64,000 nt of DNA from Polyangiaceae bacterium (GCA_016929495.1 JAFGIS010000187.1:1-64000); one strand, 5' to 3'. Shown: positions 42,227 to 52,064, counted from the stretch's first letter. Notes: generated by a model not told the origin, from the letters alone. A program made the numbers and translations.

Positions 42227-44371
42227 ATGCGCGCCATGAGATGCTGCTTGCCATTGTCGCTGACCGTCACCTGCTTCGTCTTTGCTTGTGGCAAGAGCCC
42301 TCCACCGACGCTCGCCGGTTCCGCAGGAACAGCCGAGGCAGAGGCGGGCAGGCAAAGCCGTCACGCCGACGAAGGCGCGGCGGGTACCGAAGAAGCAGCG
42401 GGCGGCAGTGCGGGTGAGCAGGGAGGCAGCGGTCGGCGTCGCACGGCGGGCAGTGGCCAGGGAGGCGGCGCTGGCAGAAGCGACGTCGAGATCCAAGCGG
42501 GTGCCGGCAACGTCAGCGAGGGCGGCGCTGGCGGGCAGGCAACCTCCAGCCATATCGACGAGGTCGGAGGGGCGGCCGGCAGCGGCGGTCCTGACGCGGA
42601 AGACGGCGGCCAAGTTGGCACAGGTGGTACCCATGCAGACGCGGGCGCGGGCCCGGACGCAACCGGCGGTCGGGTCGGTGCCGGCGGCACGAGTGGCGGC
42701 ACTGGCGGCACGAGCGGCGGCGACGGCTGTTTGCCCGGCGAGGTGAAGGCGGCCGAAGGGGCCTGCATCCTACGCGGCCTCGTGGATGACTTTGGCAGCT
42801 GCGACGCCGAGATCTACGAGGCCGAAGGTCGTAGCGGCGGCTGGTACGCGTATCGCGGCCTTGACGTGGGCTGTGAGGAGCCTAGCTGCGATGGTGTCGG
42901 CTTGCCGCCGTGGGCCAGCGACTGCGGCGCCTGGACCAAGGGCGGCTACGATCCCTACTACCTGCCGAGCTACCCCGACCTGTACGCGGGCATCGGTGTC
43001 TCGCTGAACGACGCCAGCATGTTCTACGATGTCTGCGACTACACCGAGGTCGAGGTTCAGTATGCCTCGGACCAGTCAGTCGAGTTGTACGCCAAGTGGA
43101 ACGACATCGGCGAGTACGGCGACCGAGACTACGTCCTTCTGTCGGCCACTTCCGGCGTCGCAACCGCGACCGTTCCGCTGTCGAGCTTCAGCGGTCTCGA
43201 TTGCTCGACGATGACCGAGCTGCAGTGGGAGCCGACTGATCTCACAGGCTTCGGGATAGCCGTCTACTCCGTGCGCTTCAGGGGTGCGTCGACTCCGGAC
43301 TGCGCCGAGGGTGACTCGCGCTGCACGAGCGACGGCGACGTAGAGGTGTGCACCGACGGCGCGTGGGTCACCTCGTCCTGTGACGCGGGTCAGATGTGCG
43401 CCGGCAACCGGTGTGTTGAAGGCGACGCGACTCCCGTGGAAATCCACGGGCACCTGAGCGTGTCAGGGACGAAGCTCGTCGACGAGAGCGGCGCGCCGGT
43501 CCAGCTCAAGGGCATCAGCAGCATGTGGCTGAACTACGAGGACGACGGCTACGCCACCAACGCCAAGGCCATGGTCTGGATGCGCGATCACTGGGGCATC
43601 AGCGTGCTGCGCGCTGCGATGGGCGCTGACGAGGATCATCCCGGCTCCTACGTGATCGACGCCGCCAGCAAAGCGGACATGACCGCCCAGGTCGAGACCA
43701 TCATCGAGAACGCCATTGATGCGGGCATCTATGTCATCGTCGACTGGCACGCGCACCACACGTACACGCAGGAGGCCGGCGACTTCTTCGCGCATATCGC
43801 GGAGAACTACGGATCCTATCCGAACGTTCTCATCGAGACCTACAACGAGCCGCTCGATTTGAGCTGGACGGGCACACTGAAACCCTACCACCAGGCGGTC
43901 GTTGAGGCGTTCCGCGCCGCGGATCCGGACAACGACACGCACCCGAACGTCGCCATTCTCGGCACGCCCAATTGGGATCAAGACGTCGACGTCGCGGCCG
44001 CGAGCCCGCTCACGGGCGCGAATCTGATGTACACGGCGCATTTCTATGCGTGCAGCCACGGCAGCACCTTCCTCAACAAAGCACGTGCCGCGCTCGACGC
44101 GGGTTTGCCCATCTTCGTGACCGAGTGGGGCGCCACCGACGCGTACGGCGGCGAGTACCCGGACGACGACGTCTGCACGACGGAAGCCGATCTCTGGCAT
44201 GACTGGATGGACGCCAACGGAATTGGCTGGGCCGCGTGGAAGCTCGACGACTGCGACGGGCAGACGCATCCCGATGCCAGCTGCCTGCTGACCCTGGATG
44301 CACCGGTGACGGGCGGGTGGACCTCAGAGTACCTGAACGGTCACGCGAGCTACGTCATCAGCAAGCTGTGA
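42227..44371 (+). CDS. GH5-like cellulase lipoprotein with Gly-rich linker and N-terminal accessory domain
   Basis: LSLTVTCFVFACGKS lipobox; GG-rich linker; VDDFGSCDAE..GGWYAYR accessory (CBM-like) domain; catalytic-domain motifs YVIVDWHAHHTYT, NVLIETYNEPLDLSW, LMYTAHFYACSH, LPIFVTEWGATDAYG, GIGWAAWKLDD. Confidence 0.93.
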   Translation: MRAMRCCLPLSLTVTCFVFACGKSPPPTLAGSAGTAEAEAGRQSRHADEGAAGTEEAAGGSAGEQGGSGRRRTAGSGQGGGAGRSDVEIQAGAGNVSEGGAGGQATSSHIDEVGGAAGSGGPDAEDGGQVGTGGTHADAGAGPDATGGRVGAGGTSGGTGGTSGGDGCLPGEVKAAEGACILRGLVDDFGSCDAEIYEAEGRSGGWYAYRGLDVGCEEPSCDGVGLPPWASDCGAWTKGGYDPYYLPSYPDLYAGIGVSLNDASMFYDVCDYTEVEVQYASDQSVELYAKWNDIGEYGDRDYVLLSATSGVATATVPLSSFSGLDCSTMTELQWEPTDLTGFGIAVYSVRFRGASTPDCAEGDSRCTSDGDVEVCTDGAWVTSSCDAGQMCAGNRCVEGDATPVEIHGHLSVSGTKLVDESGAPVQLKGISSMWLNYEDDGYATNAKAMVWMRDHWGISVLRAAMGADEDHPGSYVIDAASKADMTAQVETIIENAIDAGIYVIVDWHAHHTYTQEAGDFFAHIAENYGSYPNVLIETYNEPLDLSWTGTLKPYHQAVVEAFRAADPDNDTHPNVAILGTPNWDQDVDVAAASPLTGANLMYTAHFYACSHGSTFLNKARAALDAGLPIFVTEWGATDAYGGEYPDDDVCTTEADLWHDWMDANGIGWAAWKLDDCDGQTHPDASCLLTLDAPVTGGWTSEYLNGHASYVISKL

Positions 44372-44389
44372 GGCAGGAACGACGTGGCG

Positions 44390-45778
44390 TCACCTCCTGA
44401 GCAGCACCCCGTCCACCTCGCCCTCCATCCTCCTGCCGCTGCCGCCGCGCGGATTCGTGTCTTCGGGGGCCATGACGACGGGGAGCTCGACTTCGAACGC
44501 AGGGGATCCGTTCAGGCTGGGCCGCGCCAGCTCCGCTCCGCTGGGCGGGCAGCGCTCGTCGGGCATCCGTTGCCCCTCCTCGATGCAGAGCCTCTCCGGT
44601 AGCTTCAAGCTTCTCGATTGACCGTTGGCGAGGTCGATGAACCAGAGCGTGCGCTCCTGGTCCAATGACCAGAACATGGCCATGTCGTCCTGCGGGCGCA
44701 CCGCGAGGTAGAGGGGCATCTCGGGCAGAACACCAAGACTCCGAACGCGTCCGTCGTCGCTGAGTATGACGAGCTCGCACGCGTCGCCATTCCCACGTAC
44801 CTGTACTCCGACGGCCGCCCTTCGAGCTCGAAGTCGATAGACGTGGATCAGCCGAGCGTCCGCGTCGAGCCGGTAGCGTGCGCGTCGCCGGCCGCTGCGC
44901 GCGTCCCACCAGCCCGTCGCGGCTGCGACTCTTGCCTGGCGCAGATGCAGCGGACCCACCATATCGCCCTGGGCGCGAATGCGACGCGCGCTGGAGCCAC
45001 CCAGATGGAAGCTGACCACCGCAGCGTCACTGCCCCCGTAGTCGTCGCATCGGCAGGGGCTCGTGGTGGGCTCCACGAAGTACAGGGTATCCGCGCTGAA
45101 GCCCATCAGCCACGCGCCGGAAGAGAAGCCAGGATAGACGTGCAGCAGGGGACGGCGCCCATTGAAATCGTACAGCGTGACATCGCTGTCTCCGGCCAGT
45201 GCGAGATACCGTCCCGTCCTATCGAAGGCGGGTGGGACGAGCCCCAGATCTCGGGTCACCGGCAGATCGGCCTCGCGACGCAGCCGCACGCGGCCTTGCT
45301 GCGTCTCGATGGCCAGCACGAGAACGGTGAAATCCGCGACGGCCACGAGGTAGCTGCTCGATGGATGGAAGGCGAGCGCGTTGGACTTCTCGAATACGAA
45401 CGGCGCAACTGCAAGCGGCTGCCCGCTCTGGGAGTCTCCGAGCAGGACACCGCTGTCGACGAACGTGGCGAACCAGAGTCCGTTCGCAGAGAAGGCCAAG
45501 ACGCCCGCGGGGTTCCTATCGATCGGCACCCAACCTGGCCCGGTCGTGACCCTGCTGGGTTTGGCGCGCTCTATCGGTGCGGAAGTGTTGGCCGCGAGCG
45601 CTGGGCGGAACACCGTCGGGTTGGGCTTGGCCGCCGCCGACCGGGCTGGCTGCGTACGGGCGGGCCCCGCCCCCGGTGGGCGGACCGACGGCGGACTGCA
45701 GGCACGCAATGTCAGGGCCAGACAGCCCAGAACGAACAGCGCCACGAGCGTGCGCATGGGGCACCGAGTCCGAGCCAC
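44390..45778 (-). CDS. WD40/beta-propeller-like envelope protein
   Basis: Hydrophobic N-terminus ending LALTLRACSP, then repeated propeller-like strands (VLAFSANGLWFATFVDSGVLLGDSQSG; NALAFHPSSSYLVAVADFTVLVLAIE). Confidence 0.6.
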   Translation of the reverse strand: MARTRCPMRTLVALFVLGCLALTLRACSPPSVRPPGAGPARTQPARSAAAKPNPTVFRPALAANTSAPIERAKPSRVTTGPGWVPIDRNPAGVLAFSANGLWFATFVDSGVLLGDSQSGQPLAVAPFVFEKSNALAFHPSSSYLVAVADFTVLVLAIETQQGRVRLRREADLPVTRDLGLVPPAFDRTGRYLALAGDSDVTLYDFNGRRPLLHVYPGFSSGAWLMGFSADTLYFVEPTTSPCRCDDYGGSDAAVVSFHLGGSSARRIRAQGDMVGPLHLRQARVAAATGWWDARSGRRRARYRLDADARLIHVYRLRARRAAVGVQVRGNGDACELVILSDDGRVRSLGVLPEMPLYLAVRPQDDMAMFWSLDQERTLWFIDLANGQSRSLKLPERLCIEEGQRMPDERCPPSGAELARPSLNGSPAFEVELPVVMAPEDTNPRGGSGRRMEGEVDGVLLRR

Positions 45779-45784
45779 GCAGGA

Positions 45785-46213
45785 TCAACGGCTGTCGCGC
45801 AGCTTGTTGAGCGCGGCGATGGCCTCCTCGCGTGTGCGAAACACGTTGGAGCGGTGTGCGCGCTTCATGCTCTGCAAGCGCGCCGATGCAGCTGACAGCG
45901 GGTCCGTTACCCCGTATCGAAAGACATCCTTCGCGTACCGCTGCCGCAGCTCCTCGGCGACTTTGCCGTACGCATCAGCGACCACCGGATTGACCCAGAA
46001 GCCCGCGTAGTCCACCAGGAGGTAGACCCGGTTGAGGCCGACGTTGGCCTGCATTTCCGCCATCAGCTGTGCTCGCCACTCCGCGACATCTTCCTCCGTT
46101 TCGAGCCGCACCGCCTCATGACTGATGGTGCATGCGTCGAGAGAGAGGCTCCATTCTACGTGCACTTTCATCGCTGAACCGAATCGGATTGGCTGGATCG
46201 GGTACGTCGGCAT
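45785..46213 (-). CDS. SpoIIAA-like/STAS-like small protein
   Basis: NRVYLLVDYAGFWVNPVVADAYGKVAEELRQRYAKDVFRYGV...VFRTREEAIAALNKLR; probable start at 46171. Confidence 0.5.
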   Translation of the reverse strand: MPTYPIQPIRFGSAMKVHVEWSLSLDACTISHEAVRLETEEDVAEWRAQLMAEMQANVGLNRVYLLVDYAGFWVNPVVADAYGKVAEELRQRYAKDVFRYGVTDPLSAASARLQSMKRAHRSNVFRTREEAIAALNKLRDSR

Positions 46214-46332
46214 CGAGGTGACCGCGTGAGCATGCTAGGATAGCCAACCGGAACCGGAGAGTCAGCAGCTATCGACGTTCCGGCCCGGATTCCAGGACAA
46301 TCCGGCTCAATCCGGCGTGTCGGCACACCACG

Positions 46333-47388
46333 CTAGACGCTCACCCGCGGCCCCCACATCTCGTCGAGGCGCACGGTCAGCGGGGGATCGCCCCGGACCT
46401 CTCCCCAGACGCTGTCGACCCAGATCCTTCCGTCGGGATCCCACGAAGCATCGAGCAGCGCTGCGGTGCGTCGCTTCGGGCCGATCGATAGCATGCACGA
46501 AACGCCGCGCAGTCCCACCAGGATCAGGCGCATGACCAGACGGCGCGGTCGCTGCGCATGGGACGCTGCGCTGACGGCTCGGCGTACGGCCTCGGCGACC
46601 GCATCGAGCGTCTCGGTGCGGTCAACGGCGACACGCAGGACGCCAAAACGAACCGCATCGAGCGGCCGGTGCTCGATGGAAACCACCGCGGCGCCCTCGG
46701 TCGTGATCAACATCGCCCCGCGGGGACCAGACTCGAGGAAACTGCGCCCCTGCAGGCATCCGGAGTAGACCACGGCCGCCCGCTCGGAGATCTGCTCTGG
46801 GGTGTGCGAGTGACCGAGGGCGAAGTACTGGTAGCCCCGACGAACCAGTTCTCGACGACCGCAGGGAGCGTAGCCGTCGCCGAGCACAGCGCCGTCGGCG
46901 CTGGTGTGCAGGATCCCGACGTTGAGCAGGTTTGGCATCGGATTGGGGTACTGGGCCAGAAGGTTGTCGAACGTGGAGCGACGAGGATAGCTGCGACCGT
47001 GGACGACGACGCCCGCATCCTCGACCACGACGCTTTCGATCCGATCGAGGCCGAGCTCGTGAACGTGAGACGGAAGTAACAGAGTGCTGATGATTCGGCT
47101 TTCGGCGTCGTGGTTGCCGCGGACCCAGAACACCTGCGTTCGGCTGTGTTCGAGCCGGAGCAGCTCGCCCACGAGCCGCAACCCCACCTGGTGGTTCTGG
47201 TCCCAGGCGTCGACCAGGTCTCCGGCGATGAGCAGCAGGCTGGCCTGTTCGGCCAGGCACAGATCGACCAGGTTCCTCAGGGCGAGGAAGCTCGCGCGAC
47301 GGAAAGTCTCGAGGCAGCGACGGTCGACCAGGGGCAGGGGCGACAGGCGTCTGCCGAGGTGCAGATCGGAACAGTGGACGATGCGCAT
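46333..47388 (-). CDS. Metallophosphoesterase, SbcD-like nuclease family
   Basis: MRIVHCSDLHLGRRLS, LLIAGDLVDAWDQN, VFWVRGNHDAES, GILHTSADG, YFALGHSHTPEQI: complete calcineurin-like metal-site set. Confidence 0.9.
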   Translation of the reverse strand: MRIVHCSDLHLGRRLSPLPLVDRRCLETFRRASFLALRNLVDLCLAEQASLLLIAGDLVDAWDQNHQVGLRLVGELLRLEHSRTQVFWVRGNHDAESRIISTLLLPSHVHELGLDRIESVVVEDAGVVVHGRSYPRRSTFDNLLAQYPNPMPNLLNVGILHTSADGAVLGDGYAPCGRRELVRRGYQYFALGHSHTPEQISERAAVVYSGCLQGRSFLESGPRGAMLITTEGAAVVSIEHRPLDAVRFGVLRVAVDRTETLDAVAEAVRRAVSAASHAQRPRRLVMRLILVGLRGVSCMLSIGPKRRTAALLDASWDPDGRIWVDSVWGEVRGDPPLTVRLDEMWGPRVSV

Positions 47389-47644
47389 GGCTCCGAAAGC
47401 GAGGAACGGCCCGGCCGTTCGTCACGGAGCACCGGCCACCTCACCCGCTGTTGTCGCTCTAGCCGGCCGCTCGAGCGGACGGAGGCTCACCGCGCTGTCC
47501 GAGCGGATGCCATCCGAAGGGACCCGGCAAGTTGGTCGGTGCTCTGGCCGTATCGGTCGCGCGACGGCACAGTTGCGTGTCGACGCGGAGAAACGACGCG
47601 CCCTGGCGCGCGCGGGCACCGGTCCGCCTGACGTCCGCAGCCTG

Positions 47645-48178
47645 CTACCGCGGATCCGTATCGAAGCAACACCGGAACCCGGTGTCGTACAGCCGGAAGC
47701 CGTAGCCCACCTTGAAAAAGCTGTAGTCGCAGGTGGCCCCGTCCTCGGAGTCGGTTTGGTACGAGCCGCCGAGCAACGGGTAGGTTGCGTGGGGCAACGA
47801 CGTTGCGCCGCCGCAGAGCCCGCCCGAGAGGGGTGCGTCGGCGCAGCAGGGCACCCCGCTGGAGCCGTAGTCGCAGTCGCCGTCCTCGTCGTCGTCGGTG
47901 CAGGCAACGCCGCGGGCCACGCACGGTTCCCGAACGGCATTCCGACCATCAGGAACAAGAATTGGCGCGCGCCCGGCCTGCAATTTTCCAACGGAGCCAC
48001 CAGGACCACTGACACCCGCACACGCGCACCTTCGCGCGCACTGTGGAGGGTCATCCTCCAGCAGCCAGACGCCATCGCGCCCAGACTCGTGACCCGCTTC
48101 GGGCGTGCAGCATCCAAGAACGAGGTTGCCATCCGAGTCATGCGCTCCCGTGGTCCGCGCCAGGAAGGATTGTCTCCG
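47645..48178 (-). pseudogene. C-terminal fragment resembling a SUMF1/formylglycine-generating-enzyme-type domain
   Basis: Open frame without a clear start: GAHDSDGNLVLGCCTPEAGHESGRDGVWLLEDDPPQCARRC...GGATSLPHATYPLLGGSYQTDSEDGATCDYSFFKVGYGFRLYDTGFRCCFDTDPR*. Confidence 0.4.
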
Positions 48179-48357
48179 TCATTCGCCGCACGACTCGACG
48201 GCCTCGAACCGGGCAGAGCCGTCGAGTTCTGCGGCGCATGCCCCCCGGTCTGAGCCAGGGAAAGCTCTGCTTGCTACGTGCCCTGTCGACAGGGCACCAG
48301 GGGCATCCTTCGTTGGGGAATTCGGTTCGGCGCACAGGCCCGTGCTAAGAGGGGCTC

Positions 48358-49164
48358 GTGGCAGCCGAGACATCGCGAACAGGTCATGGTGGACGCGGCG
48401 TGTTCGATAGGCTGCTCGGCTCGGTGCTCGAGGTCTTTGACGGGCTCGGGTCGCTCTTGCTCGTGGTGTTCCGGACCCTGGTCTGGACCGTGCGGCCGCC
48501 GTATCGATTCGGACAGCTGGTTCAGGCCATGGACTTCATCGGCGTGCAATCGCTGTTCATCGTGACGCTCACCGGCACCTTCACCGGCATGGTGCTGGCG
48601 CTCCAGATGGTCTACAGCATGAAGAACTTCGGCGGGCAGGGGCTGGTCGGGTCCATCGTGGCCATTGCGCTGACTCGTGAGATGAGCCCGGTCTTCGCGT
48701 CCCTCATGGTCACGGCGCGCGCAGGCAGTGCCATGGCCGCCGAACTCGGCAACATGCGCGTGACCGAACAGATCGACGCCCTGGTGACCATGGGTGTGAG
48801 CCCCGTTCAGTACCTCATTTCGCCGCGAGTCGTCGCTTCGGTCGTCATGGTGCCGCTGCTTTGCATCCTGTTCACGTGCGTCGGCATGGCGGGCGCGTGG
48901 CTCGTCGCGGTCAAGATGCTGGGGGGCGACCCGGGCATCTTCCTGGCCAATATCGAGAAGTACACCGTGGTCGCGGACTTCGCGATGGGGGAGATCAAGT
49001 CGGCGTGTTTCGGCTTCTTGATCGCCGTCATCTCGTGCAACCAGGGCTTCAATGCGAGCGGTGGTGCGCGCGGTGTGGGCATCGCGACCACCAGGGCCGT
49101 CGTCCAGAGCGCCGTGGCCATTCTCGTGGCCAACTACGTGATCACGAGCTTGCTCACCACGTGA
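48358..49164 (+). CDS. MlaE-family lipid ABC transporter permease
   Basis: FTGMVLALQMVYSMKNFGGQGLVGSIVAIALTREMSPVFASLMVTARAGSAMAAELGNMRVTEQIDAL; GTG start. Confidence 0.93.
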   Translation: MAAETSRTGHGGRGVFDRLLGSVLEVFDGLGSLLLVVFRTLVWTVRPPYRFGQLVQAMDFIGVQSLFIVTLTGTFTGMVLALQMVYSMKNFGGQGLVGSIVAIALTREMSPVFASLMVTARAGSAMAAELGNMRVTEQIDALVTMGVSPVQYLISPRVVASVVMVPLLCILFTCVGMAGAWLVAVKMLGGDPGIFLANIEKYTVVADFAMGEIKSACFGFLIAVISCNQGFNASGGARGVGIATTRAVVQSAVAILVANYVITSLLTT

Positions 49165-50505
49165 GTGGTGGAGCAGCGTTTCGTGGAATGGAACGTCGAC
49201 GAACAACACTCGAGACCGCCGGTCAACCCTCGACGGCGGCCCGCCTTGACAGACGATCGCGCCTCAGTGACGCTAGAGCCCGTGGCCCAGCGACCCGCTC
49301 CCGCCTCCGTTCCTCCCGCAGCCGAGACCGTGCTCACCTTCCTGCAGAGCGTCGGCCGGCGCTCCGAAGCGGAGCTATACCTGAGGCTCTTTCGCCAGCA
49401 ACCCAAGGAGAGCTTCGCGATCGTGGCGGCAGAGGTCTCCGGCGCGCGACACTCTCTCGGATCGCTCGCCGAGCAGCTCAAGTACCTTTCCGAACTGGGT
49501 CTGTTCGCTCCGGTCGTGACGGGGCTGCTCGATCCGCTGGGCGCCGAGCTGTCGGCGGGCAGACTGGCCGAGCGCCTCACCTCCTTGGGACTCTCCTGCA
49601 GTACCCACGAAGCGGCCGACCCGCGGCTCGCGGAGCAGCTGCGCCAGGAGCTTTCGTGCGAAGTCGTGCCCGTCGTCGTTTTTGGCGTGCCCATCGGCGA
49701 CACGGCCGGGCGCTTCGCCCTGCTCGGCAGTCTGCGCAAGGCGTTGGGCTCGCGCAAGATCGTCTTCGTGCGCGAGCGCGGTGGCCTGCGTCCGCGCGAG
49801 CCGCATGGGGTCGAACTCTCGCCGGGCCACCGCCTGCTCTGTCACCACGGCGGGATCTCGATTATCAACCTGAGTTCGGACGCCGACGCACTACAGAAGC
49901 GCTCTGTGCTCGACGAGGAGGACCTCGAGCTCTTCGTTCGCGTGCGCGAGCTGCTCTGCCACGAGGACGCTAGCCACGTTCTGGTCAACGTGACCTCTCC
50001 GCTGACCCTGCTGACCGAGCTCTTCACGGTGCGCGGCGCGGGCACGCTCGTCAAGCGAGGGACCACGATCGAACGCCATGGCTCGTACGGCGAGGTGGAC
50101 CGCGTGCGCCTGACAACGCTGCTCGAGTCGAGCTTCCGGCGCAGCTTGCGCCCGGAGTTCTTCGATCGACCGCCGCTCGCCGTCTACGTCGAGCCGCACT
50201 ATCGGGGCGCGGCTATCGTCGAGCCCTGCGATGTGGGGCCGCTGCTCAGCAAGTTTGCGGTCGACCCAGTGGCCCAAGGTGAAGGCATGGGCCGCGACCT
50301 GTGGCAAGCCATTGTCCGTGAGTTCGATACGCTCGTCTGGCGTGCCCGCCCGGGCAACCCGATCAACGCCTTCTACCTCACACAGTGCGACGGGATGGTT
50401 CGCACCGCCACGTGGCAGGTGTTCTGGCGCAGGCTCGGTCCCGAGCACATCGCGCGGGTGGTCGAGGAGCTCTTGGGCCGCCCCCACGACTTCGCGAGCG
50501 TCTGA
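49165..50505 (+). CDS. N-acetylglutamate synthase-like (divergent AAK domain plus NAT domain)
   Basis: C-term LLSKFAVDPVAQGEGMGRDLWQAIVREFDTLVWRARPGNPINAFYLTQCDGMVRTATWQVFWRRL resembles the NAT domain of vertebrate-type NAGS; N-terminal half resembles a divergent amino-acid-kinase domain. Confidence 0.7.
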   Translation: MVEQRFVEWNVDEQHSRPPVNPRRRPALTDDRASVTLEPVAQRPAPASVPPAAETVLTFLQSVGRRSEAELYLRLFRQQPKESFAIVAAEVSGARHSLGSLAEQLKYLSELGLFAPVVTGLLDPLGAELSAGRLAERLTSLGLSCSTHEAADPRLAEQLRQELSCEVVPVVVFGVPIGDTAGRFALLGSLRKALGSRKIVFVRERGGLRPREPHGVELSPGHRLLCHHGGISIINLSSDADALQKRSVLDEEDLELFVRVRELLCHEDASHVLVNVTSPLTLLTELFTVRGAGTLVKRGTTIERHGSYGEVDRVRLTTLLESSFRRSLRPEFFDRPPLAVYVEPHYRGAAIVEPCDVGPLLSKFAVDPVAQGEGMGRDLWQAIVREFDTLVWRARPGNPINAFYLTQCDGMVRTATWQVFWRRLGPEHIARVVEELLGRPHDFASV

Positions 50506-50930
50506 GGGGAACCGACGGAACGGCTGGCCATCATTGCAGCAGGCGCCAGGCCGTTCCGCGCCCGATGATCCAAATCGAAGCCGGCGGGCGAGTTTCCGGG
50601 AATAGGCCAAGAGCCCGGATGTTCAGACGGTGTTCGCGTGACGCAGCAGCACCGTCTTCCAGCCGTCCAGTCCCGAGCTCGCCGTGAGATTGGGGTTTGG
50701 ACGTCGGGCCGAGCAGAGAACCTCGCAAGATCCACGCTCAGCCGCGGCCGCAGACCCGTCTCGCGCGTCGTCGCAGGGCTCGAACGATGCGGCATTCGAT
50801 TCGGCCACTCGCGAGTTGACAGCGATCACGCGGAAAGTACCATGCCGCCGCCCCACACTCACCCGCGGGTCGCGGGTTTGGCCAAACCTCAGCCGGGGTC
50901 TACTCCCCGGGGATCTGCACGGGAGATCGG

Positions 50931-52061
50931 ATGAGTACCGACGTAATGATCAGCGCCGAAGGGTTGAGCAAGCAGTTCGGCCCGGTACGCGCCCTAGACA
51001 AAGTCACGTTCGAGGTCAACCGCGGCGAGGTCGTTGGGTTCTTGGGCCCGAACGGCGCCGGCAAGTCAACGACTATGCGGATCTTGACTTGCTACATATC
51101 GCCGACGGCCGGCACCGCCAAGGTGCATGGCTACGACATCTTCGACGACACGCTCGAGGTGCGTCGGCGCCTGGGATACCTCCCGCAGCGCGCCCCGCTG
51201 TATCCGGACATGAGCGTGCACGAGTACCTGCGGTTCACTGCCGAAATCCGGGGTGTCGACGAGAGCCGCTTCCGAAAGCGGCTCGATGACGTCGTGGACA
51301 TCTGCGGGCTGGCGCAGACGCTTGGCCTGGGCATCGGGACGCTCTCCCACGGCTATCGCCAGCGCGTCGGGCTCGGCCAGGCTCTGATCCACGACCCGGA
51401 GATCCTGATACTGGACGAGCCGACCAGTGATCTGGACCCGAACGAGAAGGCGGAGGTGCTCCGGTACATCAAGGAAATCGGCAAGGATCGCACGGTCCTT
51501 CTGTCGACCCACAACCTGGCCGAGGTGGAAGAGGCCTGTGCCCGGGCCATCATCGTCAGCAAAGGTCGTGTGGTTGCCGACGGGCCGATCGACCAGATCC
51601 GTTCGAAGACCGGCCGTGTGCGCTACGTCGTGACCATCGACGAGCGCGACGCCGAAGCCGGGAAGAAGCCTCCGAGCGCGACCGAGATCCAGGACGCGCT
51701 GTCCGCCGTGGAGCGAGCCTCTGCCGTCCGAGAGCTTCCGACCGACGAGAGCGTCCACAAGTTCGAGCTGGCGGGGCCCGAGGATGCGGATCTGCGAGCC
51801 AGCCTGTTCCGCCTCGCGGTGGCCAAGGGCTGGACCCTGCTCGAGCTCCGGCGAGAGTCCCAGAGCCTCGACGCCGTGTTCCGTGATCTGACGCGAGACG
51901 ACCAGATGGCGTCGCGCGGCCTGACTTCCCAGGAAGAGGAAGAAGACGAGCAGGAGGACGAAGACGAGGAAGATGAGGATCAGGACGACGAAGAAGAAGA
52001 GGACGCCGTTGCCAAGAAATCAGACGAACCTGGCTCCACCCCGAGCGGGCGGGAGGATTGA
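50931..52061 (+). CDS. ABC transporter ATP-binding protein, GldA-like, with acidic C-terminal tail
   Basis: GFLGPNGAGKSTTMRIL (Walker A), LSHGYRQRVGLGQALIHDPEILILDEPTSDLDPNE; C-terminal EEEEDEQEDEDEEDEDQDDEEEEDA. Confidence 0.93.
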   Translation: MSTDVMISAEGLSKQFGPVRALDKVTFEVNRGEVVGFLGPNGAGKSTTMRILTCYISPTAGTAKVHGYDIFDDTLEVRRRLGYLPQRAPLYPDMSVHEYLRFTAEIRGVDESRFRKRLDDVVDICGLAQTLGLGIGTLSHGYRQRVGLGQALIHDPEILILDEPTSDLDPNEKAEVLRYIKEIGKDRTVLLSTHNLAEVEEACARAIIVSKGRVVADGPIDQIRSKTGRVRYVVTIDERDAEAGKKPPSATEIQDALSAVERASAVRELPTDESVHKFELAGPEDADLRASLFRLAVAKGWTLLELRRESQSLDAVFRDLTRDDQMASRGLTSQEEEEDEQEDEDEEDEDQDDEEEEDAVAKKSDEPGSTPSGRED

Positions 52062-52064
52062 ACC

